Under the pieces are notes generated by a model. It ran no database searches. It was not told where the DNA came from and saw nothing but the letters and a program-made list of their open reading frames with translations. A DNA stretch of 33,359 nt from Kiritimatiellia bacterium (GTDB taxonomy: Bacteria; Verrucomicrobiota; Kiritimatiellia; RFP12; UBA1067): positions 1 to 33,359 of the forward strand of contig JAKSOY010000019.1 in NCBI GenBank assembly GCA_024405255.1. The letters run 5' to 3'. The translations under genes and the position numbers were made by a program. Positions 6,152 through 13,797 of this stretch are shown piece by piece (within the stretch, counting starts at the first letter, position 1; every line of letters starts with the position of its first letter).

Positions 6152-8091
6152 TCATCCCCCTGGATGTAGCGTAGACGTTCGGGATCGGGGACGAGGCGGC
6201 CGGCATGGATGTCGCGCTGGCGCGTGAGCTCGAATTCGAGCGGATAGGACATCATCCGAAAACGCCGCCAGTAGACGGACGTCTTGTCTTTCGCGAAAAA
6301 CGTCCGAGCGGCCGTCAGGTCACGCTCGATCGCGTCGAGAACCGCCGGCGGATAAATGGACCCCGACCGGGCCTCGCGCACACTCACGGCAAGGAAGGCC
6401 TCTTTAAGCGTGCGATGGAGCTGCCGCAGGAGCGCCCCACCGGTCTCGCCGTAGAACAGCCGCCAATGTTCGTCGAGCGCCGCCTCGGCGTTGAACGCCG
6501 CACCGGCCCACTGCGCACGCAGCGCGCAATAGGTCTCATAGTAGAAATGCAGGGCCACCGAAACATCGGGTGCCGGCGACGGGAAGATGCTCGTTTCCAC
6601 ATTGATGCCGACATCGCCGAGCAAGTCGCCGAAAGCCGCAATCATCTCAGGCAGGAATTCGTTCGCGACAGCCTGTTCAAAGCACGTGTTACCCGCATTG
6701 TACGTCCAAATCTGGCGGACAGGGCGTCCTCCCAACGCCGCCTGCCAGCGCCTCAGAATGTCCACGCTCACGCGGCGCGCCTCGGGATTGCGGATGAACC
6801 GCGGCATCTTTCCCAGGCACACGCCCACCTCGACATTGTCCGGCAAACGCCGATACTGCGGCAGCAACGGCGGATAGACGCATCCACCGTACGGCAGCAC
6901 GATCAGCTTCTTGCCCGGCAGAAGTTCCTGAAGACGCAAGGCCAGACGCTGGTAGAAGCGTCCGTACACATCCGCATACCAGGCCGTGGATCCTAGCGCC
7001 AGATGTTCGGCCGTGATGAGACCCTCGCGCTTGACCACCTCGTTTGACAACATCACATGCAGCGGACAGAACGAATCGCACTGGCCGAACACGCAATAGC
7101 GTTCATTGTCATAGTAAAATCCCTGCCGCAGAGTCCCCTGCGAATCGAAGAAGGCCTTGTGGGACTTCGCAAGTTCGTCGGCGAAGGCGAGCGAAGTCAC
7201 ATTGAAATAGTTCTTGTAGTGATTCGTCGGATTGAAGAAGACATGTCCCCGCAAGTTGCGCATGAACGCTTCGCTGATCAGGTTCGAATGCGCGGCAGCC
7301 CAGTCTTGCGGCACGGGCGAATGCATCGAATGGTAGGGTTCAGTCTGCGCCACGCGCGAGGCCGCCCAGTAGTCGGTGAGGTGCGATCCCATCAATTCGC
7401 GTTTGACCGTGCGCGAAAGGAACTCGCGTCCACCTGGCGTCCCGCCGCGGTTGCGGAAGCGCGGCGCATCCGTATAGGCGCACGGCGCCATCACGAGGTT
7501 CGTACAGACCGGACGCACCGCACCATCGGGTCCCGGATAGTAGTAGCGGCACCCCATGAAGCGCTCGAGGAAATCGTAGGTCCCCCACACGGTCGCCCGA
7601 CGCGGCCCTAGCTTCAAGAGCGGCATCGCCTTCGGAAAATCCGGATCGATCGACGAGTCGTTTCCGACAATGGCCACGCCGTTCGAGAACGTGGACACCA
7701 CAAACCCCTCCGGCGGCAAGGCCGCAGGCCGAATGCCCAAGGCATCGGTCAGGACGCTTTTACCGACCAGGATCAGCGGATGCCCTGCATATTTCTCACG
7801 GGCGGAAACATCCGCAACCGGCACATCACGGCCGGTGCAGAAATAGAACGCACGGCGCAACGTGCGAACAGCGTCGCGAATCGGACGGTTGACGAGTCCA
7901 TACGGCGCATTCGTCTCCGCCTGAGAATCCCAGACAATGACGAACTGCGGCTCGCCGGCCTTCACGAGCGACACCGGTGCATGCACGGGTGTCGCAAGGG
8001 GCTTCACGGGATGGAGCGCCGGGTTCTGCAGATTCGCCGCAGCGGTGCCTGCGGCCAGCAACAGCAATCCGACAAGTTTCCTCCGCGTCAT
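6148..8091 (-). CDS. Secreted DUF4838 protein (glycosidase-like)
   Basis: A 647-residue protein with an N-terminal signal peptide (MTRRKLVGLLLLAAGTAAA). Residues about 85-200 resemble the alpha-glucuronidase-like N-terminal domain that precedes DUF4838: 'HPLILVGKS', 'EGFVVSTFSNGVAIVGND', 'TVWGTYDFLERFMGCRYY'. The DUF4838 region follows, with 'YADVYGRFYQRLALRLQELL' and 'DNVEVGVC' around residues 355-430. DUF4838 has no established reaction; members are abundant in polysaccharide-degrading PVC bacteria and Bacteroidota and are suspected glycoside hydrolases. It starts 27 bases after dnaB and overlaps the dipeptidase gene, an odd place for a catabolic protein. Export and carbohydrate binding are inference; membership of the family is confident. 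Confidence 0.88.
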   Translation of the reverse strand: MTRRKLVGLLLLAAGTAAANLQNPALHPVKPLATPVHAPVSLVKAGEPQFVIVWDSQAETNAPYGLVNRPIRDAVRTLRRAFYFCTGRDVPVADVSAREKYAGHPLILVGKSVLTDALGIRPAALPPEGFVVSTFSNGVAIVGNDSSIDPDFPKAMPLLKLGPRRATVWGTYDFLERFMGCRYYYPGPDGAVRPVCTNLVMAPCAYTDAPRFRNRGGTPGGREFLSRTVKRELMGSHLTDYWAASRVAQTEPYHSMHSPVPQDWAAAHSNLISEAFMRNLRGHVFFNPTNHYKNYFNVTSLAFADELAKSHKAFFDSQGTLRQGFYYDNERYCVFGQCDSFCPLHVMLSNEVVKREGLITAEHLALGSTAWYADVYGRFYQRLALRLQELLPGKKLIVLPYGGCVYPPLLPQYRRLPDNVEVGVCLGKMPRFIRNPEARRVSVDILRRWQAALGGRPVRQIWTYNAGNTCFEQAVANEFLPEMIAAFGDLLGDVGINVETSIFPSPAPDVSVALHFYYETYCALRAQWAGAAFNAEAALDEHWRLFYGETGGALLRQLHRTLKEAFLAVSVREARSGSIYPPAVLDAIERDLTAARTFFAKDKTSVYWRRFRMMSYPLEFELTRQRDIHAGRLVPDPERLRYIQGDE

Positions 8092-8118
8092 CGCCCAGTC
8101 TCCCTCATCGACTCGCGG

Positions 8119-9669
8119 TTAAAGCAAAATGTTCTGCTGGAACTCGACCGGCCCGCCGAGCTGGGGTCCGGCCGCCTCGGGCGGAACATCCGGAACCTCC
8201 TGTGCCGTCGCGGCATCAGCCTCGGCCTGCGCCTCCTGCTGAGCCTTCGCCCCGCGCTTGCCCTGTTCACGATCGCCGAAGCGGGTACCTTCACGGAAGA
8301 AGTTGAGGTCCACTTCACCCGTCTCGCCGTTACGGTTCTTCGCGACATCGACAATGGCGAGCAGTTCGTCGTCATGCCACTGCGCCGTCTTCGACCGGCA
8401 CGGACGACGCAGCAGGAAGACCATATCGGCGTCCTGTTCGATCGCGCCCGAGTCACGCAGATGCGAGAGCTTCGGAATCTCGTCCTTGTCGCCATCCTTT
8501 TCATTCGCACGAGAGAGCTGCGACAAGACGATCACCGGCACCTTGAGTTCCTTCGCCATCGCCTTGACCTGGCCCGAAATGCGGCTCGTTTCAAGCTGAC
8601 GGCCCTGCTTCGCGAATTCGCGGCAGTTCGCCAGCTGCAGGTAGTCGATCACGATGAGCTCGATATTGTGCATGCGCTTCATTCGACGCGCACGCGCACG
8701 CATGTCCGACACGTCAATGGCGCTTGTGTCGTCGATGTAGATCGGCGCGGCACGCAGCGTGCCGGCGGCCTTCATCAGCCGGTCGCTCGCCTCGATGCGC
8801 TGCTCCTTCGTGAGAAGTCCGCGCTGCAACCGCCAGGTATTCACCGCCGCACGACCGGCCAGCATACGCTTCGCCAGAGACTCGGTGCTCATTTCGAGCG
8901 AGAACATCAAGACGCCATGGGGACGGTTATGTCCACCCTGCATCGGCATGCCATTGATGTCCTGACCCAGCGCGATGCATTCGGCGATGTTCATCGCCAA
9001 CGACGTCTTACCGACGGACGGACGCGCCGCGATGACGATCATGTCGCCCGGCTTGAGGCCCATCAGCTTTTCATCCAGGTACTTGAATCCGGTCGGCAGG
9101 CCATCGAACTGGTTGGCCCCGTCGAAGAGCTTGTCCATCGCCTTGAGCGTGTTTTCAACGGCCGTCTTCCACGAAACCTGGACCGTCGCGCCGCCACCGA
9201 TTTCAAGGAAGTTCTTTTCGACTTCGCCGAGCAGGATGTCCGCATTCGCGCTCTGACTCTCGTCGAAGCACTTCGCCTCGGTTTCGCGCGCCCGCTGGAT
9301 CAGCGTCCGCAGGAGGTGCTTCTGCCGCACGATGTCGATGTAGTACTCGGCATGCGCACTCGTCGGCGTGTTGTCCACGAGGGCTTGAATCGCCGCAATG
9401 CCGCCGATCTGATCGAGACGCCCGGTCGCCCGCAGACGATCGGCGAGCGTCACCGCGTCGATCGGCGTGGACGATCCGCTCATCTCGCGGAAGGTCTCGT
9501 AGAGGATGCGGTTACGGGGTTCATAAAAGGATTCCGGCGTCAGGCCGCGGGCCTGGCAGAGGTCAAGCACGCGCGCATCGTCCCCGAACTGCGTATCCAG
9601 GAGAATCGAGCCGATGATGCCGCGTTCCGCTTCCGCACTATGCGGCGGAGTCTTCAAATCTTCAGACAT
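8119..9669 (-). CDS. dnaB: Replicative DNA helicase DnaB
   Basis: The hexameric helicase that unwinds DNA ahead of the replication fork. The N-terminal domain begins SEDLKTPPHSAEAERGIIG, with 'DAVTLADRL' and 'IGGIAAIQALV'. The RecA-like domain has Walker A 'ARPSVGKTS' (about residue 215), Walker B-type 'LIVIDYLQL', and the DnaB signature 'LSHLRDSGAIEQDADMVFLL'. I chose the ATG at 9669: the open frame extends 11 codons further to 9702, but that part overlaps ruvB and has no family similarity. An AAGG lies about ten bases upstream. The protein is 516 residues; the last 50 are a low-complexity Ala/Glu/Pro tail beyond the usual end. It lies 16 bases after ruvB. Confidence 0.97.
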   Translation of the reverse strand: MSEDLKTPPHSAEAERGIIGSILLDTQFGDDARVLDLCQARGLTPESFYEPRNRILYETFREMSGSSTPIDAVTLADRLRATGRLDQIGGIAAIQALVDNTPTSAHAEYYIDIVRQKHLLRTLIQRARETEAKCFDESQSANADILLGEVEKNFLEIGGGATVQVSWKTAVENTLKAMDKLFDGANQFDGLPTGFKYLDEKLMGLKPGDMIVIAARPSVGKTSLAMNIAECIALGQDINGMPMQGGHNRPHGVLMFSLEMSTESLAKRMLAGRAAVNTWRLQRGLLTKEQRIEASDRLMKAAGTLRAAPIYIDDTSAIDVSDMRARARRMKRMHNIELIVIDYLQLANCREFAKQGRQLETSRISGQVKAMAKELKVPVIVLSQLSRANEKDGDKDEIPKLSHLRDSGAIEQDADMVFLLRRPCRSKTAQWHDDELLAIVDVAKNRNGETGEVDLNFFREGTRFGDREQGKRGAKAQQEAQAEADAATAQEVPDVPPEAAGPQLGGPVEFQQNILL

Positions 9670-9685
9670 GACTGCAAACCTTGTT

Positions 9686-10696
9686 CTACCGGCTCGGCGC
9701 AACAGGCGGCGCCAAACCTAGCTTTTTCCACGCGAGTTCGGTCGCCACGCGTCCCTTGGGCGTGCGATCGAGATAGCCTTCCATGATCAGGAACGGTTCG
9801 TAGGCCTCTTCAATGGTATCCGGTTCCTCGCCGACGCTGACGGCGATGGTGGAAAGTCCCACCGGGCCACCCCCGAACTTGGCGCAGATCGTCTCGAGAA
9901 TCTTCACGTCCATCTCGTCGAGTCCGTGCGGATCGATCTCCAAAAGCGTCAGCGAATCCACCGCAACCTGTCGCGTGATGAGATTATCAGCCTTCACCTG
10001 CGCATAGTCACGCACACGGCGAAGCAAATTGTTGGCAATACGGGGTGTTCCACGCGACCGACGCGCAATCTCAAGCGCACCTTCGGGATCGATCCCCACA
10101 TTCAGCTTGGCCGCCGAACGCGTCACAATGGCCGCCAGATCCTCCGGTTCGTAGAAGCTCAACCGGTTGACAAGACCAAAACGCGCCCGCAACGGCGCCG
10201 CAATCAGACCAATCCGCGTCGTCGCCCCCACGAGGGTAAAGCGCGGCAGCTCCAGACGCACGCTTCGCGCGTTGGGTCCCTGGTCGATCATGATGTCGAT
10301 GGCGAAGTCTTCCATCGCGGAATAGAGGTACTCTTCCACCGTCTTCGCCATTCGGTGGATTTCATCGATGAAGACGATATCGCCGGCTTCAAGCGAGGTC
10401 AACAGCCCAGCCAGATCGGCCGGCTTGGTGAGGACAGGCCCGCTGGTCGTCTTCACATGCACGCCCATCGCATCGCCGAGAATGTACGAAAGCGTCGTCT
10501 TGCCGAGTCCGGGCGGACCCGAGAAAAGCACATGGTCCAGCGTCTCCCCACGCTCCTTCGCCGCCTTGACGGCCAATTCCAGACGCGCACGGATCTTCTG
10601 CTGGCCCACAAAGTCAGTGAACTGCCCCGGACGCAGCCGATTGTCAAAGGCCGCATTCCGCTTGTTCAGCTCATCACTTGGACGCTCGTTCTTCAT
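9686..10696 (-). CDS. ruvB: Holliday junction branch-migration ATPase RuvB
   Basis: RuvB drives branch migration of Holliday junctions together with RuvA. Visible motifs: '[10 protein letters not shown]', Walker A 'GPPGLGKTT' (about residue 60), Walker B 'DEIHRM' (about 110), sensor 'VGATTR', the 'LRARFG' arginine-finger region, and the C-terminal wing '[16 protein letters not shown]'. From the ATG at 10696 the length is 336 residues, normal for the family. A TTG eight codons further upstream (10720) would also be in frame, but it lies inside the hairpin that follows acpP. The ATG has no clear Shine-Dalgarno. ruvA and ruvC are not adjacent. Confidence 0.97.
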   Translation of the reverse strand: MKNERPSDELNKRNAAFDNRLRPGQFTDFVGQQKIRARLELAVKAAKERGETLDHVLFSGPPGLGKTTLSYILGDAMGVHVKTTSGPVLTKPADLAGLLTSLEAGDIVFIDEIHRMAKTVEEYLYSAMEDFAIDIMIDQGPNARSVRLELPRFTLVGATTRIGLIAAPLRARFGLVNRLSFYEPEDLAAIVTRSAAKLNVGIDPEGALEIARRSRGTPRIANNLLRRVRDYAQVKADNLITRQVAVDSLTLLEIDPHGLDEMDVKILETICAKFGGGPVGLSTIAVSVGEEPDTIEEAYEPFLIMEGYLDRTPKGRVATELAWKKLGLAPPVAPSR

Positions 10697-10699
10697 CGT

Positions 10700-10743
10700 A
10701 TAAAGAAAAGGAAGGGACAAGCCTTGCGACCTGTCCCTTCTTC
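10700..10743 (-). terminator. Rho-independent terminator after acpP
   Basis: Nine-base arms GAAGGGACA/TGTCCCTTC (10711-10719 and 10732-10740) enclose a 12-base loop. On the minus strand the hairpin is followed by CTTTTCTTTAT. It lies between the acpP stop and the ruvB start, so ruvB is either read through or has its own weak promoter. The tail is pyrimidine-rich rather than a pure T run. Confidence 0.6.
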
Positions 10744-10765
10744 ATTTCAGGCCATGCCCGTCGGT

Positions 10766-11029
10766 TTACTGCGCAGCAGCACCGTCGTCGCCGTAGCCCT
10801 TGCTCTTGAGATAATCGATCACCTTGCCGACATGCGTCAGCTTTTCAGCGTCCTCTTCAGGGATCGCCGCACCGAATTCCTCTTCAAAAGCCATAATCAG
10901 CTCGACCGAATCGAGCGAGTCCGCGCCCAAATCGTCGATGAACGACGCTTCAAGGTTAACCTGTTCGGCATTGACGCCGAGCTGGTCCACGATGATCTCT
11001 TTGACGCGATCTTCAAGCTTACCTGCCAT
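10766..11029 (-). CDS. acpP: Acyl carrier protein
   Basis: A small acidic carrier that holds growing acyl chains on a phosphopantetheine arm during fatty-acid synthesis. The attachment Ser is in '[11 protein letters not shown]' (about residue 38), with '[17 protein letters not shown]' after it. From ATG 11029 the protein is 87 residues, slightly longer than the usual 77-80 because of a DGAAAQ-type tail. The start is set by a strong AAAGGAG eight bases upstream; the longer open frame to 11101 is not used. It follows fabG and has its own good promoter, consistent with its need for high expression. Confidence 0.97.
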   Translation of the reverse strand: MAGKLEDRVKEIIVDQLGVNAEQVNLEASFIDDLGADSLDSVELIMAFEEEFGAAIPEEDAEKLTHVGKVIDYLKSKGYGDDGAAAQ

Positions 11030-11060
11030 TTGTTTTATCTCCTTTGGGTTGACACCAATT

Positions 11061-11089
11061 AGTTTACTAAATCTTTTTGATTTTCGCAA
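11061..11089 (-). promoter_or_regulatory. acpP promoter
   Basis: The minus strand has TTGCGA (11089..11084), a 17-base spacer and TAAACT (11066..11061), 32 bases before the acpP ATG. Each box matches four of six consensus bases with ideal spacing. It lies in the gap between fabG and acpP. Confidence 0.55.
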
Positions 11090-11115
11090 GTGGAAAAGCA
11101 CCTGCGGACAAAAAA

Positions 11116-11880
11116 TCAGCCGATCATGCCGCCGTTGACGGAAATAATCTGCCCCGTAATGTACGAAGCTTCAGGCCCCGCCAGGAAGGCCACACACTTG
11201 GCGATATCCTCCGCCGTGCCGAAACGCTTGAGCGGAATCGTCTCCATATATGCCTTTTTGACCTCTTCAGGCAACACATCTGTCATTTTTGACTGAATGA
11301 AGCCCGGTGCCACGGCATTGCAACGCACATTGCGCGACCCCAATTCCTTCGCCGTCGTCTTCGTCAGCGCGATGACACCGCCCTTCGAGGCCGTATAGTT
11401 GGCCTGACCGGCATTGCCCATAATGCCCACGACGGACGCGATGTTGATGATGACACCGCCCAACTGCGTACCATCCGCCGCCTTGTTTTTCATCATCGGA
11501 CGCGAAACGGCGCGCGTGAAGAGGAACGTCCCCTTCAGGTTGACATTGAGCACCGCATCCCAGTCGGCATCGCTCATGCGCATCAACAGGCCGTCTTTCG
11601 TGATACCGGCGTTGTTGACCATGATGTCGACCTTGCCGAACTTCTCGATCACCGCCTTCACGCAGGCATCGACTTCAGCACTTTCGGCCACATTGCACCC
11701 CAGCGCACACGCCTCCGAACCGGTCGCCTGCACCAGGCCCACCGTCTCTTCGCACCATTCGGGCTTGAGATCCACCACGGCCACCTTCGCGCCTTCGCTG
11801 GCCAGCTTCTTTGCGATCTGCTGGCCGATACCGCGGCCCGCGCCCGTGACAATCGCGACTTTACCTTCAAGATTTCCCAT
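11116..11880 (-). CDS. fabG: 3-oxoacyl-ACP reductase FabG
   Basis: An NADPH-dependent short-chain reductase that reduces beta-ketoacyl-ACP in each elongation cycle. Seen: the nucleotide-binding '[16 protein letters not shown]', 'NNAGIT', the catalytic Ser in 'NIASVVG', the YxxxK pair in 'NYTASKGG', and the C-terminal '[12 protein letters not shown]'. The ATG at 11880 is led by AGGAGAG and gives 254 residues, slightly longer than usual. The open frame continues to 12036, but that part lies inside fabD. It starts 23 bases after fabD. Confidence 0.96.
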   Translation of the reverse strand: MGNLEGKVAIVTGAGRGIGQQIAKKLASEGAKVAVVDLKPEWCEETVGLVQATGSEACALGCNVAESAEVDACVKAVIEKFGKVDIMVNNAGITKDGLLMRMSDADWDAVLNVNLKGTFLFTRAVSRPMMKNKAADGTQLGGVIINIASVVGIMGNAGQANYTASKGGVIALTKTTAKELGSRNVRCNAVAPGFIQSKMTDVLPEEVKKAYMETIPLKRFGTAEDIAKCVAFLAGPEASYITGQIISVNGGMIG

Positions 11881-11903
11881 TATTCTCTCCTCTTGGTCTA
11901 AAT

Positions 11904-12827
11904 TCAGGCGAGCGCGGCCACCGTCGCGTCCAGCGAGGCGAGGTCGCCCACATTGCTCGTCGCCAGCGCCGCGTCGATCTTCTTGATGAGACCCGACAGC
12001 ACCTTGCCCGGTCCGAACTCGATGAAACGCGTGCATCCCAGCGCCTTCGCCGCGACAATGTCGTCGGCCCAGCGCGTCGTTTCGGTGACCTGGCGCAGCA
12101 TCACCGCCTTGATTTCGCCCGGATCGGACGAATGCACCGCACCCGTCACATTGGAAATGACCGGGAACTTCGGCGCACTGAATGTAATCCCGTCCAAAAC
12201 GGGTGCCAGCTTTTCGCGCGCCGGCTGCATGAACTTCGAATGGAACGCCCCCGCCGTCGCAAGCGGAATCGCGCGCTTGATGCCGAGTTCCTTCGCCGTC
12301 GTCGCGGCGGCCGCCACCTGCGCCTTATCGCCCGACAGCACCACCTGCATCGCCGAATTGATGTTTGCGGGCGTGCAGCCCGTCTTGGCGCAAAGTTCGT
12401 CCAGCTGCGCCGGCGTGGCGCCCACAATGGCGATCATTCCGCTCGGCGTCGCCTCGCAGGCCTCCTGCATATAGCGTCCACGCGCTTCAAGCACCTTCAG
12501 CGTCGCATCGAAGTCAAGGACGCCCGCCGCACACAAAGCTCCCCATTCGCCCAGCGACAGACCCGCCGCCGCCGCAAAGTTCGTCGGATGCTTCTTCTGG
12601 AAGGCCTGATAGGCCGCATAGCTCGTCACAAAGATGGCCGGCTGGCACACATTGGACTTCGTCAGCTCTTCCGCCGGCCCCTCGAAGCAGATCTTCTTCA
12701 GATCGAATCCCAACACGGCATTCGCCTTGTCGAACAACGCCATCGCCGCCGCATCGGCCTCGGCAAAATCCTTGCCCATACCGGGCACCTGGGCTCCCTG
12801 GCCCGCAAACACGCAACAATCAGACAT
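11904..12827 (-). CDS. fabD: Malonyl-CoA:ACP transacylase FabD
   Basis: Transfers malonyl from CoA to ACP to supply chain elongation. The opening 'CVFAGQGAQVPGMGKDF', the nucleophile elbow 'GLSLGEW' (Ser about residue 93), the catalytic His in 'AGAFHSKFM' (about 202), and the late 'EFGPGKVLSGLIKK' are standard for the family. At 307 residues it is of normal length. AGAGGA precedes the ATG, and a strong promoter lies about 33 bases upstream. It heads the fabD-fabG-acpP block; fabH and fabF are absent here. Confidence 0.97.
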   Translation of the reverse strand: MSDCCVFAGQGAQVPGMGKDFAEADAAAMALFDKANAVLGFDLKKICFEGPAEELTKSNVCQPAIFVTSYAAYQAFQKKHPTNFAAAAGLSLGEWGALCAAGVLDFDATLKVLEARGRYMQEACEATPSGMIAIVGATPAQLDELCAKTGCTPANINSAMQVVLSGDKAQVAAAATTAKELGIKRAIPLATAGAFHSKFMQPAREKLAPVLDGITFSAPKFPVISNVTGAVHSSDPGEIKAVMLRQVTETTRWADDIVAAKALGCTRFIEFGPGKVLSGLIKKIDAALATSNVGDLASLDATVAALA

Positions 12828-12859
12828 CGTAATTCCTCTTACAACTGAAACCGTTCTCT

Positions 12860-12889
12860 ATTATAGCATAGATGGCGTTTTTCTTCCAA
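12860..12889 (-). promoter_or_regulatory. fabD promoter
   Basis: The minus strand has TTGGAA (12889..12884), an 18-base spacer and TGC-TATAAT (-10 at 12865..12860), an extended -10 with a perfect hexamer, 33 bases before the fabD ATG. Confidence 0.7.
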
Positions 12890-12923
12890 TGGAAAGTCTA
12901 TCAGACGCCTAAAATCCTGAAAC

Positions 12924-12956
12924 TGAAAATCTGAGACCAAAGGTCAAAGATTTTCA
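12924..12956 (-). terminator. Hairpin after dapF
   Basis: Perfect nine-base arms TGAAAATCT/AGATTTTCA, with a second inner stem GACC-TTT-GGTC, begin eight bases after the dapF stop. The following minus-strand sequence is only moderately T-rich (GTTTCAGGATTTTAGG), so this may be a weak terminator or an RNA-stabilising 3' hairpin. Confidence 0.55.
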
Positions 12957-12963
12957 AGATTCA

Positions 12964-13797
12964 TCATTCCATCTCGTTTCCCAGATCAAGCGTGTCGAGG
13001 TCGATCTCGCCTTCGAACACACGCTTGACGGGACCCGTCAGCGTAAAGCCTGTCCCCTTCGCACGCCGCCAGTCGCCGTCGATCGTCAGGTCAAAACCCT
13101 GGGACGTATGCACATGGAGCGGCAGGGACAGTCCCTTTGTCTCCACGGCAACAACGGCCGTCGCCACCGCACCCGTGCCGCACGCACCGCTTTCGGCCTC
13201 GACACCGCGCTCATACGTGCGCAAGATGGCCTTGTTGGGCGGACAGAACTGCACGAAATCGACATTCGTCCCCGCCGGTTCAAATGCGGACGCCAGACGC
13301 AGCTTGCGTCCGAGTCCATTGACGTCGACATTCGCCACGCGTTCGCACGGCACCACGAAATGCGGCACGCCCGCCACGATGAAATCCCCGGCGGTTCCCT
13401 CGACGTTCAGACCATAGCGACGGTCTTTCGGTTCCGGCATCCACACTTTCACATGCCCCGCATCGAGCACTTCGGCATCGACAAGTCCGGCACGCGTTTC
13501 GAAGGTCATCAGGGAACTCTTCGCCGCACCGATCTCTTTCGCAAAAGCCGCCACGCACCGGGCCCCGTTCCCGCAGAGGTCCGCCTCCGTTCCGTCTGGA
13601 TTGAAGAAGACCATTTTGAAGTCGGCATTCTTCGACGGCTGCACGAGGATCACGCCTTCGCAGGCAATTCCCGTGCGCGGAGCCGCCAAAGCCGCCAGCA
13701 GCAGATGGTCGTGAACCGGGAACTGCTCCGCGCGATCGTCGATCAGCACGAAGTCGTTCCCCGCGCCATGCATCTTGACGAAGCGGACGCGCTGCAT
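12964..13797 (-). CDS. dapF: Diaminopimelate epimerase DapF
   Basis: Interconverts LL- and meso-diaminopimelate for lysine and peptidoglycan synthesis. Both catalytic cysteines are visible: 'DLCGNGARC' (about residue 73) and 'ESGACGTGA' (about 203), as is the opening 'VKMHGAGNDFVLID'. Length of 277 residues is normal. Its ATG overlaps the stop of the upstream protease gene (TGATG), so translation is coupled. It is the last gene of the long operon, and a hairpin follows. Confidence 0.97.
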   Translation of the reverse strand: MQRVRFVKMHGAGNDFVLIDDRAEQFPVHDHLLLAALAAPRTGIACEGVILVQPSKNADFKMVFFNPDGTEADLCGNGARCVAAFAKEIGAAKSSLMTFETRAGLVDAEVLDAGHVKVWMPEPKDRRYGLNVEGTAGDFIVAGVPHFVVPCERVANVDVNGLGRKLRLASAFEPAGTNVDFVQFCPPNKAILRTYERGVEAESGACGTGAVATAVVAVETKGLSLPLHVHTSQGFDLTIDGDWRRAKGTGFTLTGPVKRVFEGEIDLDTLDLGNEME

